Source of the DNA: BAIKAL-G1 sp943369525
GTDB lineage: Bacteria; Cyanobacteriota; Cyanobacteriia; PCC-6307; Cyanobiaceae
Length of the DNA: 64,000 bases
NCBI GenBank assembly: GCA_943369525.1
Contig: CALRNL020000003.1
Span: 124,001 to 188,000 of the forward strand
Direction of reading: 5' to 3'
Shown here: piece after piece, positions 1 to 7,892 of the stretch
Numbering within the stretch: the first letter of the stretch is position 1
Layout of the letters: every line of letters begins with the position of its first letter
The notes under the pieces: model-generated
Database searches by the model: none
Told to the model about the DNA's origin: nothing
The model's input: the letters and a program-made list of their open reading frames with translations, nothing else
Program-made: the position numbers and the translations under genes

Positions 1-1491
1 ACTGGCCTGGGCCGCTGCCACGGCCTGGGCCGCCTGCTTGTAGGCCACTTCCACCAGCTCGCTGAGGGTGGGATGGGTGTGCACCTCGGTCGCCAGCTGG
101 CTGACGCTCTGGCGGCGGGCCACGGCGTTGGCGATCTCCTGGATCAGGTCGGCGGCATGCAGGCCATAGAGATGGGCGCCCAATACTTCGCCTGTGTCCT
201 TTCGGAATAGCAACTTCATCAATCCATCGCTTTCCAGTTCGGCCAGGGCCTTGGTGTTGGCCTTGAAATAGCTGCGCACCAGGCCCAGCTCAAAGCCCTC
301 TTGGGCGGCGAGATCTTTGGCTTCCACTTCGGAAAGGCCCACCGAACTGATCTCCGGATGGGTGAAGGTGGCCGCCGGAATCGAGCGGTAATCGATGCGG
401 CGGCGGTGGCCCAGGATGTTGTCCACGGCCACGGCGCCCTGGGCGGCGGCGGTGTGGGCCAGCATCATTTTGCCGGTGACATCGCCCACGGCCCAGAGGT
501 GGGCCACGGGCGCCCCCTTCACCAGCACCCGCATCTCGTCATCCACGGGGATGAACCCCCGGTTGGTCTCCACCGCCAGGGACCCGAGGTTGAGCTCCTT
601 GCTCACCGGCACCCGGCCGGTGGCCACCAGCACCGCATCCACCTCCAGGGTTTCGACCGGCTCCCGGGTGGCCATGTCCACCAGCTCGATCCGCACCGGT
701 GAGCCCGGCGTCACCTGGCGGGCCAGGACCCCGGCGCGGGCGTCGATATCGCGGCCCTCAATCAGGTTGCGGGCGGCGATTTTGGCAATATCCGGATCAA
801 AGGTGGGCATCACCCGATCGAGGGCTTCAATCATGGTCACCTCACAGCCCAGGGCGGTATAGACATCGGCGAATTCCAGGCCGATGTAGCCGCTGCCGAT
901 GATCGCGATCCAGCGGGGCAGCCATTCCAGGCTGATCGCCTCATCGCTCGTAAAGACCGTGCGCCCATCGGTTTCGATGCCGGGCGGCACGAAAGGATCG
1001 GAGCCGGTGGCGATGATCACCTCCCGGGCGCTGAGGATGCGGTCAACGCCGCTGATTTCGCGGATCCCCACCTTTTGGGACCCCTCGAGCCGGCCCTTGC
1101 CCCGCAGGATGGTGACGCCAGCCCGCTCCAGGGTCTTGGTGAGGTTGGCTCGGATCGTGGCGACCAGCTGGTTGGCGTGGTCGGCAATCTTCTGGCGCTC
1201 GAAGCGCACCGGTGCGGCATGGATGCCAAAGCCGGCCAGGTGCTTGGCATCGGCCAGTTCGCGCACCCGGCCACTGGCCGCCAGCAGGGCCTTGGAGGGC
1301 ACGCAGCCCCGGTTGACGCAGGTGCCGCCCATGTCGCGCGATTCGATGATTGCCGTGCGCAGGCCATGGTCGGCCGCATGTTTGGCCGCATCGAAGCCGC
1401 CGTAGCCAGCCCCGATCACGATCACATCGAAATCAAAGGCCTGGTCCCCAGGGCCAAGGGCGCTGGAGGCATCGGAACTGGAGGCGCTCAC
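1..1491 (-). CDS. lpdA: Dihydrolipoamide dehydrogenase (E3), 3' end beyond window
   Basis: FAD- and NAD-dependent disulfide oxidoreductase that reoxidises the lipoyl groups of 2-oxoacid dehydrogenase complexes or the glycine cleavage system. The protein reads from a GTG at 1491. It has an N-terminal FAD-binding motif (VIVIGAGYGGFDAAKHA), the redox-active disulfide GGTCVNRGCVPSK, a central NAD-binding motif (IIGSGYIGLEF), the FAD-contact ATGRVP and WAVGDVTG motifs, and the C-terminal interface HAHPT-type motif seen as VHTHPTLSE. 497 codons are visible and the frame is still open at base 1, so only a few C-terminal residues should be missing compared with the usual length of about 480-500. It lies just downstream of the SpoU-type methyltransferase gene on the same strand (37 nt gap), so the two may be cotranscribed. 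Family assignment is firm; the GTG start is inferred because the first conserved residues follow about 15 codons later. Confidence 0.95.
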   Translation of the reverse strand, partial: MSASSSDASSALGPGDQAFDFDVIVIGAGYGGFDAAKHAADHGLRTAIIESRDMGGTCVNRGCVPSKALLAASGRVRELADAKHLAGFGIHAAPVRFERQKIADHANQLVATIRANLTKTLERAGVTILRGKGRLEGSQKVGIREISGVDRILSAREVIIATGSDPFVPPGIETDGRTVFTSDEAISLEWLPRWIAIIGSGYIGLEFADVYTALGCEVTMIEALDRVMPTFDPDIAKIAARNLIEGRDIDARAGVLARQVTPGSPVRIELVDMATREPVETLEVDAVLVATGRVPVSKELNLGSLAVETNRGFIPVDDEMRVLVKGAPVAHLWAVGDVTGKMMLAHTAAAQGAVAVDNILGHRRRIDYRSIPAATFTHPEISSVGLSEVEAKDLAAQEGFELGLVRSYFKANTKALAELESDGLMKLLFRKDTGEVLGAHLYGLHAADLIQEIANAVARRQSVSQLATEVHTHPTLSELVEVAYKQAAQAVAAAQAS

Positions 1492-1528
1492 CGAAGGTCC
1501 CTGCGGTTGTTAAGGGCATTCTCCCCCG

Positions 1529-2440
1529 TCACCCCCCCAGCCGTTGGCGCCAGCGCTCCAGCAGCAGGGGGGCTGCCGCCAGGGCCACATTCAGGGATTC
1601 CACCGCAGCGGCATGGGGGATCGTGACCCGCTCGCTCGCCAGGGTGACCAGGGCCGGATCCAGGCCCGCGCCCTCATTGCCCAGCAGCAACAGCGTGGGC
1701 CGACCCCAATCCAGCTCCCAGTAGGGCCGCCCCGTTGCCACCACCGTGGCCACCACCTGGCTGCCCCGCCCAAGGGCCTGGGCTAGGGCCGGTGCCAGGT
1801 CCGGCAGCCGCCGCAGGGGCAGGGCCAGGGCCGCCCCCGCCGAGGCCCGCAGCACCTTGGGCTGGAGGGGATCGGCCCCACCCGCCAGCCACACTTCTTC
1901 CACCCCGGCGGCCAGGGCACAGCGCAGCAGGGTGCCCAGGTTGCCCGGATCCTGCAGCCGATCGAGGGCCAGCACAAAACTGGGGAAAGGGGCTGGCGGG
2001 GACTCCGGCATGGCCGAGTTCCCTGGCTGGTCGCCGTTGCGAGGCCAGGGGAGGGGCTGGGGCAGTTGGTCCAGGGCCAGGGTGAGCACCACCCCATCGG
2101 GCTGCTCGGTGGTCGCCACCGCCGCCAACACCTCGCCAGTCACGACCCGCAGCTGGCCAGCGGAGCCAGCCCCTTGCCCCAGTTTCTCCAGCAGGTCCCG
2201 GTGGCGTCCAATCCAGGCGGCGGTGGCGAGGAGGCAGTCCGGCTTCAGGCCCAGACGCAGCACCTCCTGCAGCAGGTGGGTGCCTTCCAATAACAGCCGC
2301 TGCTGCTCGCGCCGGCCGCGCCCCTGGTGCAGGGCCCGCAGCCGCCCCACCAGGGGGTTGCGCCGGCTGGAAATCAGCTCAAAACCCCCTAGCTCCAGAC
2401 CCCCCAGACCCGGATCAGCATCCATGGCAGCAGGGTCCAC
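1529..2440 (-). CDS. TrmH/SpoU-family RNA 2'-O-ribose methyltransferase
   Basis: SAM-dependent RNA 2'-O-ribose methyltransferase of the SPOUT (knotted) superfamily, 303 residues. An N-terminal substrate-binding segment (ISSRRNPLVGRLRAL, then LLEGTHLLQEVL) is followed by the catalytic domain with the motif 1 pattern LDRLQDPGNLGTLLRCA, motif 2 LLLGNEGAGL and motif 3 IPHAAAVESLNVALAAAPLL. These are the standard SpoU motifs, including the N and R of NLG..LR and the SLN of motif 3. The exact target (23S rRNA as for RlmB or TsnR, or tRNA) cannot be told from sequence. The start at 2440 gives a poorly conserved leader of about 20 residues; a later start at the ATG at 2425 is also possible. It sits between a small conserved cyanobacterial protein and lpdA, all on the minus strand. 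It is a different protein from TrmH at 49774-50469. Confidence 0.88.
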   Translation of the reverse strand: MDPAAMDADPGLGGLELGGFELISSRRNPLVGRLRALHQGRGRREQQRLLLEGTHLLQEVLRLGLKPDCLLATAAWIGRHRDLLEKLGQGAGSAGQLRVVTGEVLAAVATTEQPDGVVLTLALDQLPQPLPWPRNGDQPGNSAMPESPPAPFPSFVLALDRLQDPGNLGTLLRCALAAGVEEVWLAGGADPLQPKVLRASAGAALALPLRRLPDLAPALAQALGRGSQVVATVVATGRPYWELDWGRPTLLLLGNEGAGLDPALVTLASERVTIPHAAAVESLNVALAAAPLLLERWRQRLGG

Positions 2441-2463
2441 CGATCCTTGATCCCCACTTGGAC

Positions 2464-2712
2464 TCAGAACTCGTGGTGACGGCGCACATGCAGGTTGCCC
2501 TGGATGACCAGGTTGGCCTCCTGCAGGTCCAACCCCTTGACGGCAGCCACCTCGCCCTTGAGGCCCTCGGCCGCCAGGTTTTCGATCAATTTCTTGAGGA
2601 GCACGTCTTCAACCGAGGCCTGATCGAGGGCATCGGGGGTGAGGGCCTGCAGAAATTTGCCCAGCTTGGAGGCCACCACCTCGGAAGCATTGCTGATCTT
2701 GAGAATGATCAT
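2464..2712 (-). CDS. Small conserved cyanobacterial protein of unknown function
   Basis: 82-residue soluble protein starting MIILKISNASEVVASKLGKF. I recognise the pattern as a small protein conserved across picocyanobacteria, but no function is known to me. It is rich in charged and aliphatic residues, with no signal peptide or membrane segment, and is predicted to be mostly alpha-helical with a beta-strand C-terminus. The reading frame extends 12 codons upstream to 2748, but the extra residues look unconserved, and the ATG at 2712 matches the start usual for the family. It ends 23 nt before the start of the SpoU-type methyltransferase gene on the same strand, so the two may share a transcript. 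Confidence 0.75.
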   Translation of the reverse strand: MIILKISNASEVVASKLGKFLQALTPDALDQASVEDVLLKKLIENLAAEGLKGEVAAVKGLDLQEANLVIQGNLHVRRHHEF

Positions 2713-2845
2713 GAATTCGAGCCTGGGCCAGACCTGGACCCTAACCAATGGCCTGCGGCAGTTTGCTGGCCGGTTGGGGCGGTTATGGCCGGCCGGCCGC
2801 TGTTCGAGCGGCGAGCCAGTGCAGATCAGAGCAAAGGGTGGACAT

Positions 2846-2876
2846 TAAAAAAGTCTGGTCAGGTCCCTGCCTGACC
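2846..2876 (-). terminator. Rho-independent terminator downstream of tRNA-Leu(CAG)
   Basis: On the minus strand a perfect 7-bp stem (GGTCAGG with CCTGACC, 6-nt loop) is followed by AGAC and then a run of six T. It begins about 15 nt after the 3' end of the tRNA-Leu gene, as expected for a tRNA transcription terminator. Confidence 0.8.
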
Positions 2877-2891
2877 CAGGCTTGTTTCGTA

Positions 2892-2975
2892 TGCGGATGG
2901 GGAGACTTGAACTCCCACGACATTGCTGCCACTAGTACCTGAAACTAGCGCGTCTACCAATTCCGCCACATCCGC
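2892..2975 (-). tRNA. tRNA-Leu (anticodon CAG)
   Basis: 84-nt class II tRNA. The acceptor stem GCGGATG pairs with CATCCGC and is followed by discriminator A; CCA is not encoded. The anticodon stem CTAGT/ACTAG encloses the loop TTCAGGT, giving anticodon CAG. A long variable arm, as in Leu tRNAs, precedes the T arm (GGGAGTTCAAGTCTCCC). A rho-independent terminator follows. Confidence 0.95.
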
Positions 2976-3158
2976 GGGCGTGTCGCCGCGGCGACCCAAC
3001 GACCATACCCCATGGCCCTGGCCCCACTTGGGCGGTCCTGAAAACGGATCAAAGGGAGGAGGGACTGGCAACAACAAGCCAGTTCTGGCGCCGGACGTCT
3101 GGACGCCTTAAGGGTTGATCGCCAAGATGGGCGCTCCCAGTCCGGGACATCGGAAGCC

Positions 3159-4454
3159 ATGACCCTGACGGTTGTCCCGTCTCACCAGGTGCTTAGCCCC
3201 CAGCTTGAGATCGCTGGTGGCCGCCGCCTCGCCGGGGAGTTGACGGTGAGTGGTGCCAAGAATTCGGCCCTGGTGCTGATGACCGCCTCCCTGCTGACGG
3301 CGGATGCCCTGCGGCTGCGCAATGTGCCGCCCCTCACCGACATCCTCGGCATGGGCGACATCCTGGGCTCTCTCGGCGTGGGCGTGCTGCGGTCCGCTGA
3401 CAGCTTGGTGCTGGATGGCTCGGGGCTGAACCAGTCGTCCCCCCCCTACGAACTGGTCAATAGCCTGCGGGCCAGCTTCTTCTGTATTGGCCCCCTGTTG
3501 GCCCGCCTCGGCATCGCCCAGGTGCCCCTGCCCGGCGGTTGCCAGATCGGCACCCGGCCCGTGGTTGAACACGTCAAGGGCCTCAAGGCCCTGGGGGCCC
3601 AGGTCACGATCGACCACGGCGTCGTGTCGGCCGTGGTGCCCGGCCGTCGCCGTCGCCTCACCGGCGGCCGCATCCATCTCGATTGCCCCAGCGTGGGGGC
3701 CACCGAGACCTTGATGATGGCCGCCGCCCTGGCCGAGGGCGAAACCGTGATCGACAACGCGGCCCTCGAGCCGGAGGTGGTTGACCTGGCTGGTCTGTTG
3801 AGCGCCATGGGCGCCCGCATCCGCGGCGCTGGCACCACCACGATCACGATCGAGGGCGTTGAGCGCCTCCATGGCGCCGACTACGCCGTGATCCCCGACC
3901 GCATTGAAGCGGGTACCTTCCTGCTGGCTGCTGCCATTACCCGCTCGCGCCTGCGGGTTGGTCCGGTGATCCCCGAGCACCTGGGCGCCGTGCTCACCAA
4001 GCTCGAGGACGTGGGCTGCAAGCTCACCATGGATGGTTCCACCATGGAAATCAGCGCCGACGCGATCCGCGCCGTGGACCTGCGCACCCAGCCTTTCCCC
4101 GGCTTCCCCACCGACCTCCAGGCTCCCTTCATGAGCCTGTTGGCCACGGCCCACGGCACCAGCATCATTACTGAAAACATTTTCGAGAACCGGCTCCAGC
4201 ACGTCGCCGAACTGCAACGCATGGGCGCGGCGATCCGGCTCCAGGGCAACACGGCCTTCATCGAAGGGGTGCCGCGCTTGAGCGGCGCCCCGGTCCAGGG
4301 CAGCGACCTGCGCGCCTCGGCCGCCATGGTGCTGGCTGGCCTGGCGGCCGATGGGATCACCTCGGTTCAGGGGCTGGAGTACCTCGATCGGGGCTACGCC
4401 GACCTGGAAGGCAAGCTCAATGGGGTGGGCGCCTCGATCCGGAGGCTCCCCTAG
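3159..4454 (+). CDS. murA: UDP-N-acetylglucosamine 1-carboxyvinyltransferase
   Basis: First committed enzyme of peptidoglycan precursor synthesis; transfers enolpyruvate from PEP to UDP-GlcNAc in the cytoplasm. The 431-residue protein has the expected length and inside-out alpha/beta barrel repeats. Visible motifs are the N-terminal LTVSGAKNSAL, the catalytic loop LPGGCQIGTRPV with the active-site Cys (the residue targeted by fosfomycin), PSVGATETLMMAAALAEG, and the C-terminal DLRASAAMVLAGLAADG. The start ATG at 3159 precedes the conserved domain by about 15 residues. The gene is followed 12 nt later by tRNA-Leu(CAA) on the same strand. It stands apart from the ddl-ftsQ-ftsZ block at 16.7-20.3 kb. 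Confidence 0.97.
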   Translation: MTLTVVPSHQVLSPQLEIAGGRRLAGELTVSGAKNSALVLMTASLLTADALRLRNVPPLTDILGMGDILGSLGVGVLRSADSLVLDGSGLNQSSPPYELVNSLRASFFCIGPLLARLGIAQVPLPGGCQIGTRPVVEHVKGLKALGAQVTIDHGVVSAVVPGRRRRLTGGRIHLDCPSVGATETLMMAAALAEGETVIDNAALEPEVVDLAGLLSAMGARIRGAGTTTITIEGVERLHGADYAVIPDRIEAGTFLLAAAITRSRLRVGPVIPEHLGAVLTKLEDVGCKLTMDGSTMEISADAIRAVDLRTQPFPGFPTDLQAPFMSLLATAHGTSIITENIFENRLQHVAELQRMGAAIRLQGNTAFIEGVPRLSGAPVQGSDLRASAAMVLAGLAADGITSVQGLEYLDRGYADLEGKLNGVGASIRRLP

Positions 4455-4466
4455 GATCTGAACGAC

Positions 4467-4548
4467 GGGAGCGTGCCGGAATTGGTAGACGGACTCGACT
4501 CAAAATCGAGCGCCTTCGGGTTTGTGGGTTCGAGTCCCACCGCTCCCA
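4467..4548 (+). tRNA. tRNA-Leu (anticodon CAA)
   Basis: 82-nt class II tRNA. Acceptor GGGAGCG pairs with CGCTCCC and discriminator A follows; no encoded CCA. The anticodon stem CTCGA/TCGAG encloses loop CTCAAAA, giving CAA. A long variable arm and the T-loop GTTCGAGTC are present. It lies between murA and argD on the same strand, with only 26 nt to the argD start. Confidence 0.95.
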
Positions 4549-4574
4549 TCCCCCTAGAGCCAGTCCATCCCGTG

Positions 4575-5822
4575 ATGGACACCTACAGCCGCTATCCCCT
4601 GACCCTGGAGAAGGGCAGGGGCTGCTGGTTGTGGGATGACCGCGGCCGCCGTTACCTCGACTGCGTGGCGGGCATCGCCACCTGCACCCTGGGCCACAGC
4701 AACCGGGCCATGCAGAGGGCCCTCAGCCGCCAGCTGGGGCGCTTGCAGCATGTCTCCAACCTCTACCGGATTCCGGAGCAGGAGCAGCTGGCTGGCTGGA
4801 TCACCGGCCACAGCTGCGCCGATCGGGTGTTTTTCTGCAATTCGGGGGCGGAGGCCAACGAAGCGGCCATCAAGTTGGCCCGGAAATACGGCCACAGCCG
4901 CCGCGGCATCAAGCGGCCGGTGATCCTTACGGCCCAAGCCAGCTTCCATGGCCGCACCCTGGCGGCGGTGAGCGCCACGGGCCAGCCCAAGTATCACCAG
5001 GGTTTCGAGCCCATGGTGGAGGGGTTTCGGTTCTTCCCCTACAACGACATCGCCGCCTTTGAAGCCCTGCTGGAGGAGTGTGAGGCCGACGGCCCCCGGG
5101 TGGCGGCCGTGCTGCTGGAGCCCCTGCAGGGGGAAGGGGGCGTCAATCCGGGCGATCCGGCCTTTTTTGCCCGGGTGCGCCAGCTCTGCGATGAACGCAA
5201 CATCCTGCTGATCTTCGATGAGGTGCAGGTGGGGGTCGGCCGCAGCGGCTGCCTCTGGGGCTACCAGAAGTTGGGTGTGGAGCCCGATGCCTTCACCCTG
5301 GCCAAGGGCCTGGGCGGCGGCATCCCGATTGGGGTTCTGGCTGTGAACCGGCGGGCCGATGTGCTGCGGCCTGGAGACCACGCCAGCACCTTTGGCGGCA
5401 ATCCCTTCGCCTGCCGCGCCGGCCTCACCGTGGTGGCCGAGCTGGAGCGGCGCCAACTGGTGGCCCACGCCGGGCGCATGGGCGAGCTGCTGCAAGGCCT
5501 GCTGGGGGAGCTGGTGGACCGCCATCCCCAGCAGCTGGCCGGCGTGCGGGGCTGGGGCCTGTTGCAGGGCCTGGTGCTGCAGCCCGATGGCTTGACGGCC
5601 CCGGAGCTGGTGGCCGAGGCCATGGGGCAGGGGCTGTTGCTGGTGCCGGCCGGCCCCTCGGTGGTGCGGTTTGTGCCGCCCTTGGTGATTAAGCCGCGCC
5701 AGCTGCGCCGGGCCGTGCAGCGGTTCGAGGCGGCCCTCACCAGCCTGGTGGCCAGTCGGGCCGAGCAGGCCGCCGCTGCCGCCCCAGTAGCCGCGGTGAG
5801 TGTGGCTAGGGCCGGGGCCTAG
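4575..5822 (+). CDS. argD: Acetylornithine aminotransferase
   Basis: PLP-dependent class III aminotransferase of arginine biosynthesis, converting N-acetylglutamate semialdehyde to N-acetylornithine. Start ATG at 4575 (MDTYSRYPLTLEKGRG); the frame runs further upstream but that stretch is the tRNA. Family signatures: FCNSGAEANEAAIKLARKYG (PLP phosphate contact), SFHGRT, the LLEPLQGEGGV segment, LIFDEVQVGVGRSG with the PLP-ring Asp, and FTLAKGLGGGIPIG with the Schiff-base Lys, then HASTFGGNPFACRA. Length 415 residues is typical. The C-terminus ends in an Ala-rich tail of low complexity. The TAG stop is directly followed by the GTG of folC with no gap, so the two are cotranscribed. Confidence 0.95.
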   Translation: MDTYSRYPLTLEKGRGCWLWDDRGRRYLDCVAGIATCTLGHSNRAMQRALSRQLGRLQHVSNLYRIPEQEQLAGWITGHSCADRVFFCNSGAEANEAAIKLARKYGHSRRGIKRPVILTAQASFHGRTLAAVSATGQPKYHQGFEPMVEGFRFFPYNDIAAFEALLEECEADGPRVAAVLLEPLQGEGGVNPGDPAFFARVRQLCDERNILLIFDEVQVGVGRSGCLWGYQKLGVEPDAFTLAKGLGGGIPIGVLAVNRRADVLRPGDHASTFGGNPFACRAGLTVVAELERRQLVAHAGRMGELLQGLLGELVDRHPQQLAGVRGWGLLQGLVLQPDGLTAPELVAEAMGQGLLLVPAGPSVVRFVPPLVIKPRQLRRAVQRFEAALTSLVASRAEQAAAAAPVAAVSVARAGA

Positions 5823-7121
5823 GTGGTTTTAGGCCTGCCGGCGCCGGTCGATCTGGACGATCTGCTCGAACCCTTTGCCAGCCGCGGCGTTGACCTGGGC
5901 CTGGAGCGGCTGGCCGGGGCCCTGGCCGCCGGCGGCCATCCGGAGCGACGCTTCGCCGCCGTGCAGGTGGCGGGCACCAACGGCAAGGGCTCGATCTGCA
6001 CCTTTCTGGCGGCGATCCTGGCCGAGGCGGGCGTGCACTTCGGGGTTTACCGCTCCCCCCATTTGCTCAGCTGGTGTGAGCGGTTGCAACTGGGCAAGCG
6101 TTGGATCACCCCCGCCGAGCTGCGCGCCGACCTGGGCCGCTGGCGTCCGATCGCCGCCGCCTTCCACCTCACCCCCTTTGAATTGCTCACGGCCGCAGCC
6201 TTTGATCGCCTGGCCGCGGAGGCCGTGCAGCTGGCGATCCTGGAGGTGGGCCTGGGCGGTCGCCTCGATGCCACCACCCTCCACCCGGCCCGCCGGGTGA
6301 TCGGCCTGGCCACCATCGGCCTGGACCACTGCGAACACCTGGGCTCCAGCCTGGCGGCGATCGCCTTTGAGAAGGCGGGCGTGTTCCAGCCCGGGGCGAT
6401 TGCCATTAGCGGCCCCCAGGAGCCCGAGGTGGCTGCCGTGCTGGGCGACCAGGCCCAGCGGCTCGGTACGGAGTTGCGCTGGGTGGAACCGTTGTCGCCC
6501 CAGGCCTTAGGCGGTCCCCGCTTGGGCCTGGCCGGCGACCTGCAGCGCCGCAATGGGGCCGTGGCGGTGGCCCTGGCCCAGGCCCTGGCGGACCAGGGCT
6601 GGGCCATCGCGGCGGGCGCGATCGAGCGGGGCCTGGGCCAGGCCCGCTGGCCTGGCCGGCTGGAGATCCGCTCCTATCGGGGCCAGCCCCTGCTCCTCGA
6701 TGGTGCCCACAACCCGCCCGCCGCCATCGCCCTGCGCCAGGAGTTGGACCAGGGGGACCTGGCCCCCTGGGGGGCCGGCCGGCGCCGTTGGTTGCTGGCG
6801 ATCCAGCGCCACAAGCAAGGTGCAGCCATGCTGCGGGCCCTGCTGGCCCCCGGTGACCAGGCAGCGATTACCCCCCTGCCCGGCCACGCCAGTTGGAGCG
6901 CCGACGACCTGGCGCTGGCCTGCCCCGAATTGGCCGGCCAACTGCGGCCGGTGGCCGATCCCGCCGCCGGCCTGGCCTGGCTGCAGCCGTCGGCGGGGAG
7001 CGGGCCAGAGGTGGGGGGGCCTTTGGAGATGGCGGCGGCCCTACCGGTTGTGGCCGGGTCCCTTTACCTGCTCGGGGCCCTGATCCCCTGGCTCGATCCG
7101 GCCGAAGCAGGGCCAGGATGA
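5823..7121 (+). CDS. folC: Folylpolyglutamate synthase / dihydrofolate synthase
   Basis: Mur-ligase-family enzyme that adds glutamate to dihydropteroate and folates using ATP. The P-loop is VAGTNGKGSICTFL (about residues 49-62), followed by YRSPHLLSWCER, the Mg-binding LEVGLGGRLDATT, GLDHCEHLG and LDGAHNPPAA. These are the recognised FolC signatures. The 432 residues are normal for the family. The start is taken as the GTG directly abutting the argD stop; no better start lies close by. The C-terminal domain is weakly conserved and Ala/Gly/Pro rich. Confidence 0.93.
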   Translation: MVLGLPAPVDLDDLLEPFASRGVDLGLERLAGALAAGGHPERRFAAVQVAGTNGKGSICTFLAAILAEAGVHFGVYRSPHLLSWCERLQLGKRWITPAELRADLGRWRPIAAAFHLTPFELLTAAAFDRLAAEAVQLAILEVGLGGRLDATTLHPARRVIGLATIGLDHCEHLGSSLAAIAFEKAGVFQPGAIAISGPQEPEVAAVLGDQAQRLGTELRWVEPLSPQALGGPRLGLAGDLQRRNGAVAVALAQALADQGWAIAAGAIERGLGQARWPGRLEIRSYRGQPLLLDGAHNPPAAIALRQELDQGDLAPWGAGRRRWLLAIQRHKQGAAMLRALLAPGDQAAITPLPGHASWSADDLALACPELAGQLRPVADPAAGLAWLQPSAGSGPEVGGPLEMAAALPVVAGSLYLLGALIPWLDPAEAGPG

Positions 7122-7336
7122 AGGGAGGCTGTGCGCTCGATGGGATCGCAGCTGTCCTACCCAAGCCCCTTCGCCCCTGGTATGCCATGGCCCAGCATTC
7201 GCGTCGATTCGGGCTGGATGGTTCCGGTGGATCCCCACTGGCTGGGGCATCCCCCCATGGGTGGGGCGGGCCCGACCTGGGCCAGCAAGCCAGGGGCAGC
7301 TCCCCTGGGGCCTGCCCCTGCATCGGTGGGGTAGGG

Positions 7337-7855
7337 ATGGGCGGCCTGGGCTGGGGGCTTCGGGGTCTCTGGGCTAGGGCGTTACCGGTCGTGCTGCCCG
7401 CCCTATTGATGGCCGTACTGCTCGCCCAGGCCGGGGCCGCTTGGGCCTTTGAGAAGGTCGATTACACCCTCACCAACCAGAGCGGCCAGGATTTCCATGG
7501 CCAGGCCCTGGCCAATAGTTCCTTCGCCGGGGTGGTGGGCCGGGGCGCCAACTTTGCCGGGGCCGATCTCAGCGGCGCGATCCTCACCCAGGCGGCCTTC
7601 CCCGCCGGTGACTTCCAGGGCACTGACCTCACCGATGCCCTGATGGATCGGGCCGACTTCAGCGACACCGACCTGCGCGGCGCCATCCTGCGCGGGGCGA
7701 TCGCTTCGGGCAGCCGCTTTGGCGGCGCCCGCATCGATAACGCCGATTTCAGTGATGCCCTGATCGACCGGGCCAGCCAGCGCCAGCTCTGCCGCACGGC
7801 CTCCGGCACTAATCCGGTCAGCGGAGCCAACACCCGGGAAAGCTTGGGCTGTTAG
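7337..7855 (+). CDS. Secreted pentapeptide-repeat protein, probably thylakoid lumen or periplasm
   Basis: 172-residue protein with an N-terminal signal peptide: a hydrophobic core (VVLPALLMAVLLAQAGAAWA) ending in an A-x-A type cleavage site near residue 35. The mature part starts with FEKVDYTLTNQSGQDFHG and carries about ten A(D/N)LXX-type pentapeptide repeats (ANFAG ADLSG AILTQ, DLTDA, ADFSD TDLRG AILRG). This predicts a short right-handed quadrilateral beta-helix. Two Cys near the C-terminus (RQLC and the final C) could form a disulfide outside the cytoplasm. Similar secreted pentapeptide proteins occur in the cyanobacterial thylakoid lumen; the role is not known. The last codons are copied in a 17-bp tandem repeat that runs past the stop codon. 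Confidence 0.85.
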   Translation: MGGLGWGLRGLWARALPVVLPALLMAVLLAQAGAAWAFEKVDYTLTNQSGQDFHGQALANSSFAGVVGRGANFAGADLSGAILTQAAFPAGDFQGTDLTDALMDRADFSDTDLRGAILRGAIASGSRFGGARIDNADFSDALIDRASQRQLCRTASGTNPVSGANTRESLGC

Positions 7856-7892
7856 GCCGCTTGGGCTGTTAAGCAGCTTGGGCGCCTAGGGC
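7842..7892. repeat. 17-bp tandem repeat, about 3 copies, across a stop codon
   Basis: Three consecutive 17-bp units begin GCTTGGGCTGTTAGGCC, GCTTGGGCTGTTAAGCA, then the diverged GCTTGGGCGCCTAGGGC. Unit 1 holds the last codons and the TAG stop of the pentapeptide gene, so the array looks like duplications of the gene's own 3' end into the intergenic space. The third unit overlaps the last codons of the convergent FAD oxidoreductase gene. Confidence 0.8.

Noticed and set aside
2923..3111. Plus-strand frame over tRNA-Leu(CAG)
   Set aside because: It is the complement of the tRNA gene and its flank, with no coding features.
4473..4574. N-terminal extension of argD over the tRNA-Leu gene
   Set aside because: The bases are the tRNA; the conserved protein begins at the ATG at 4575.
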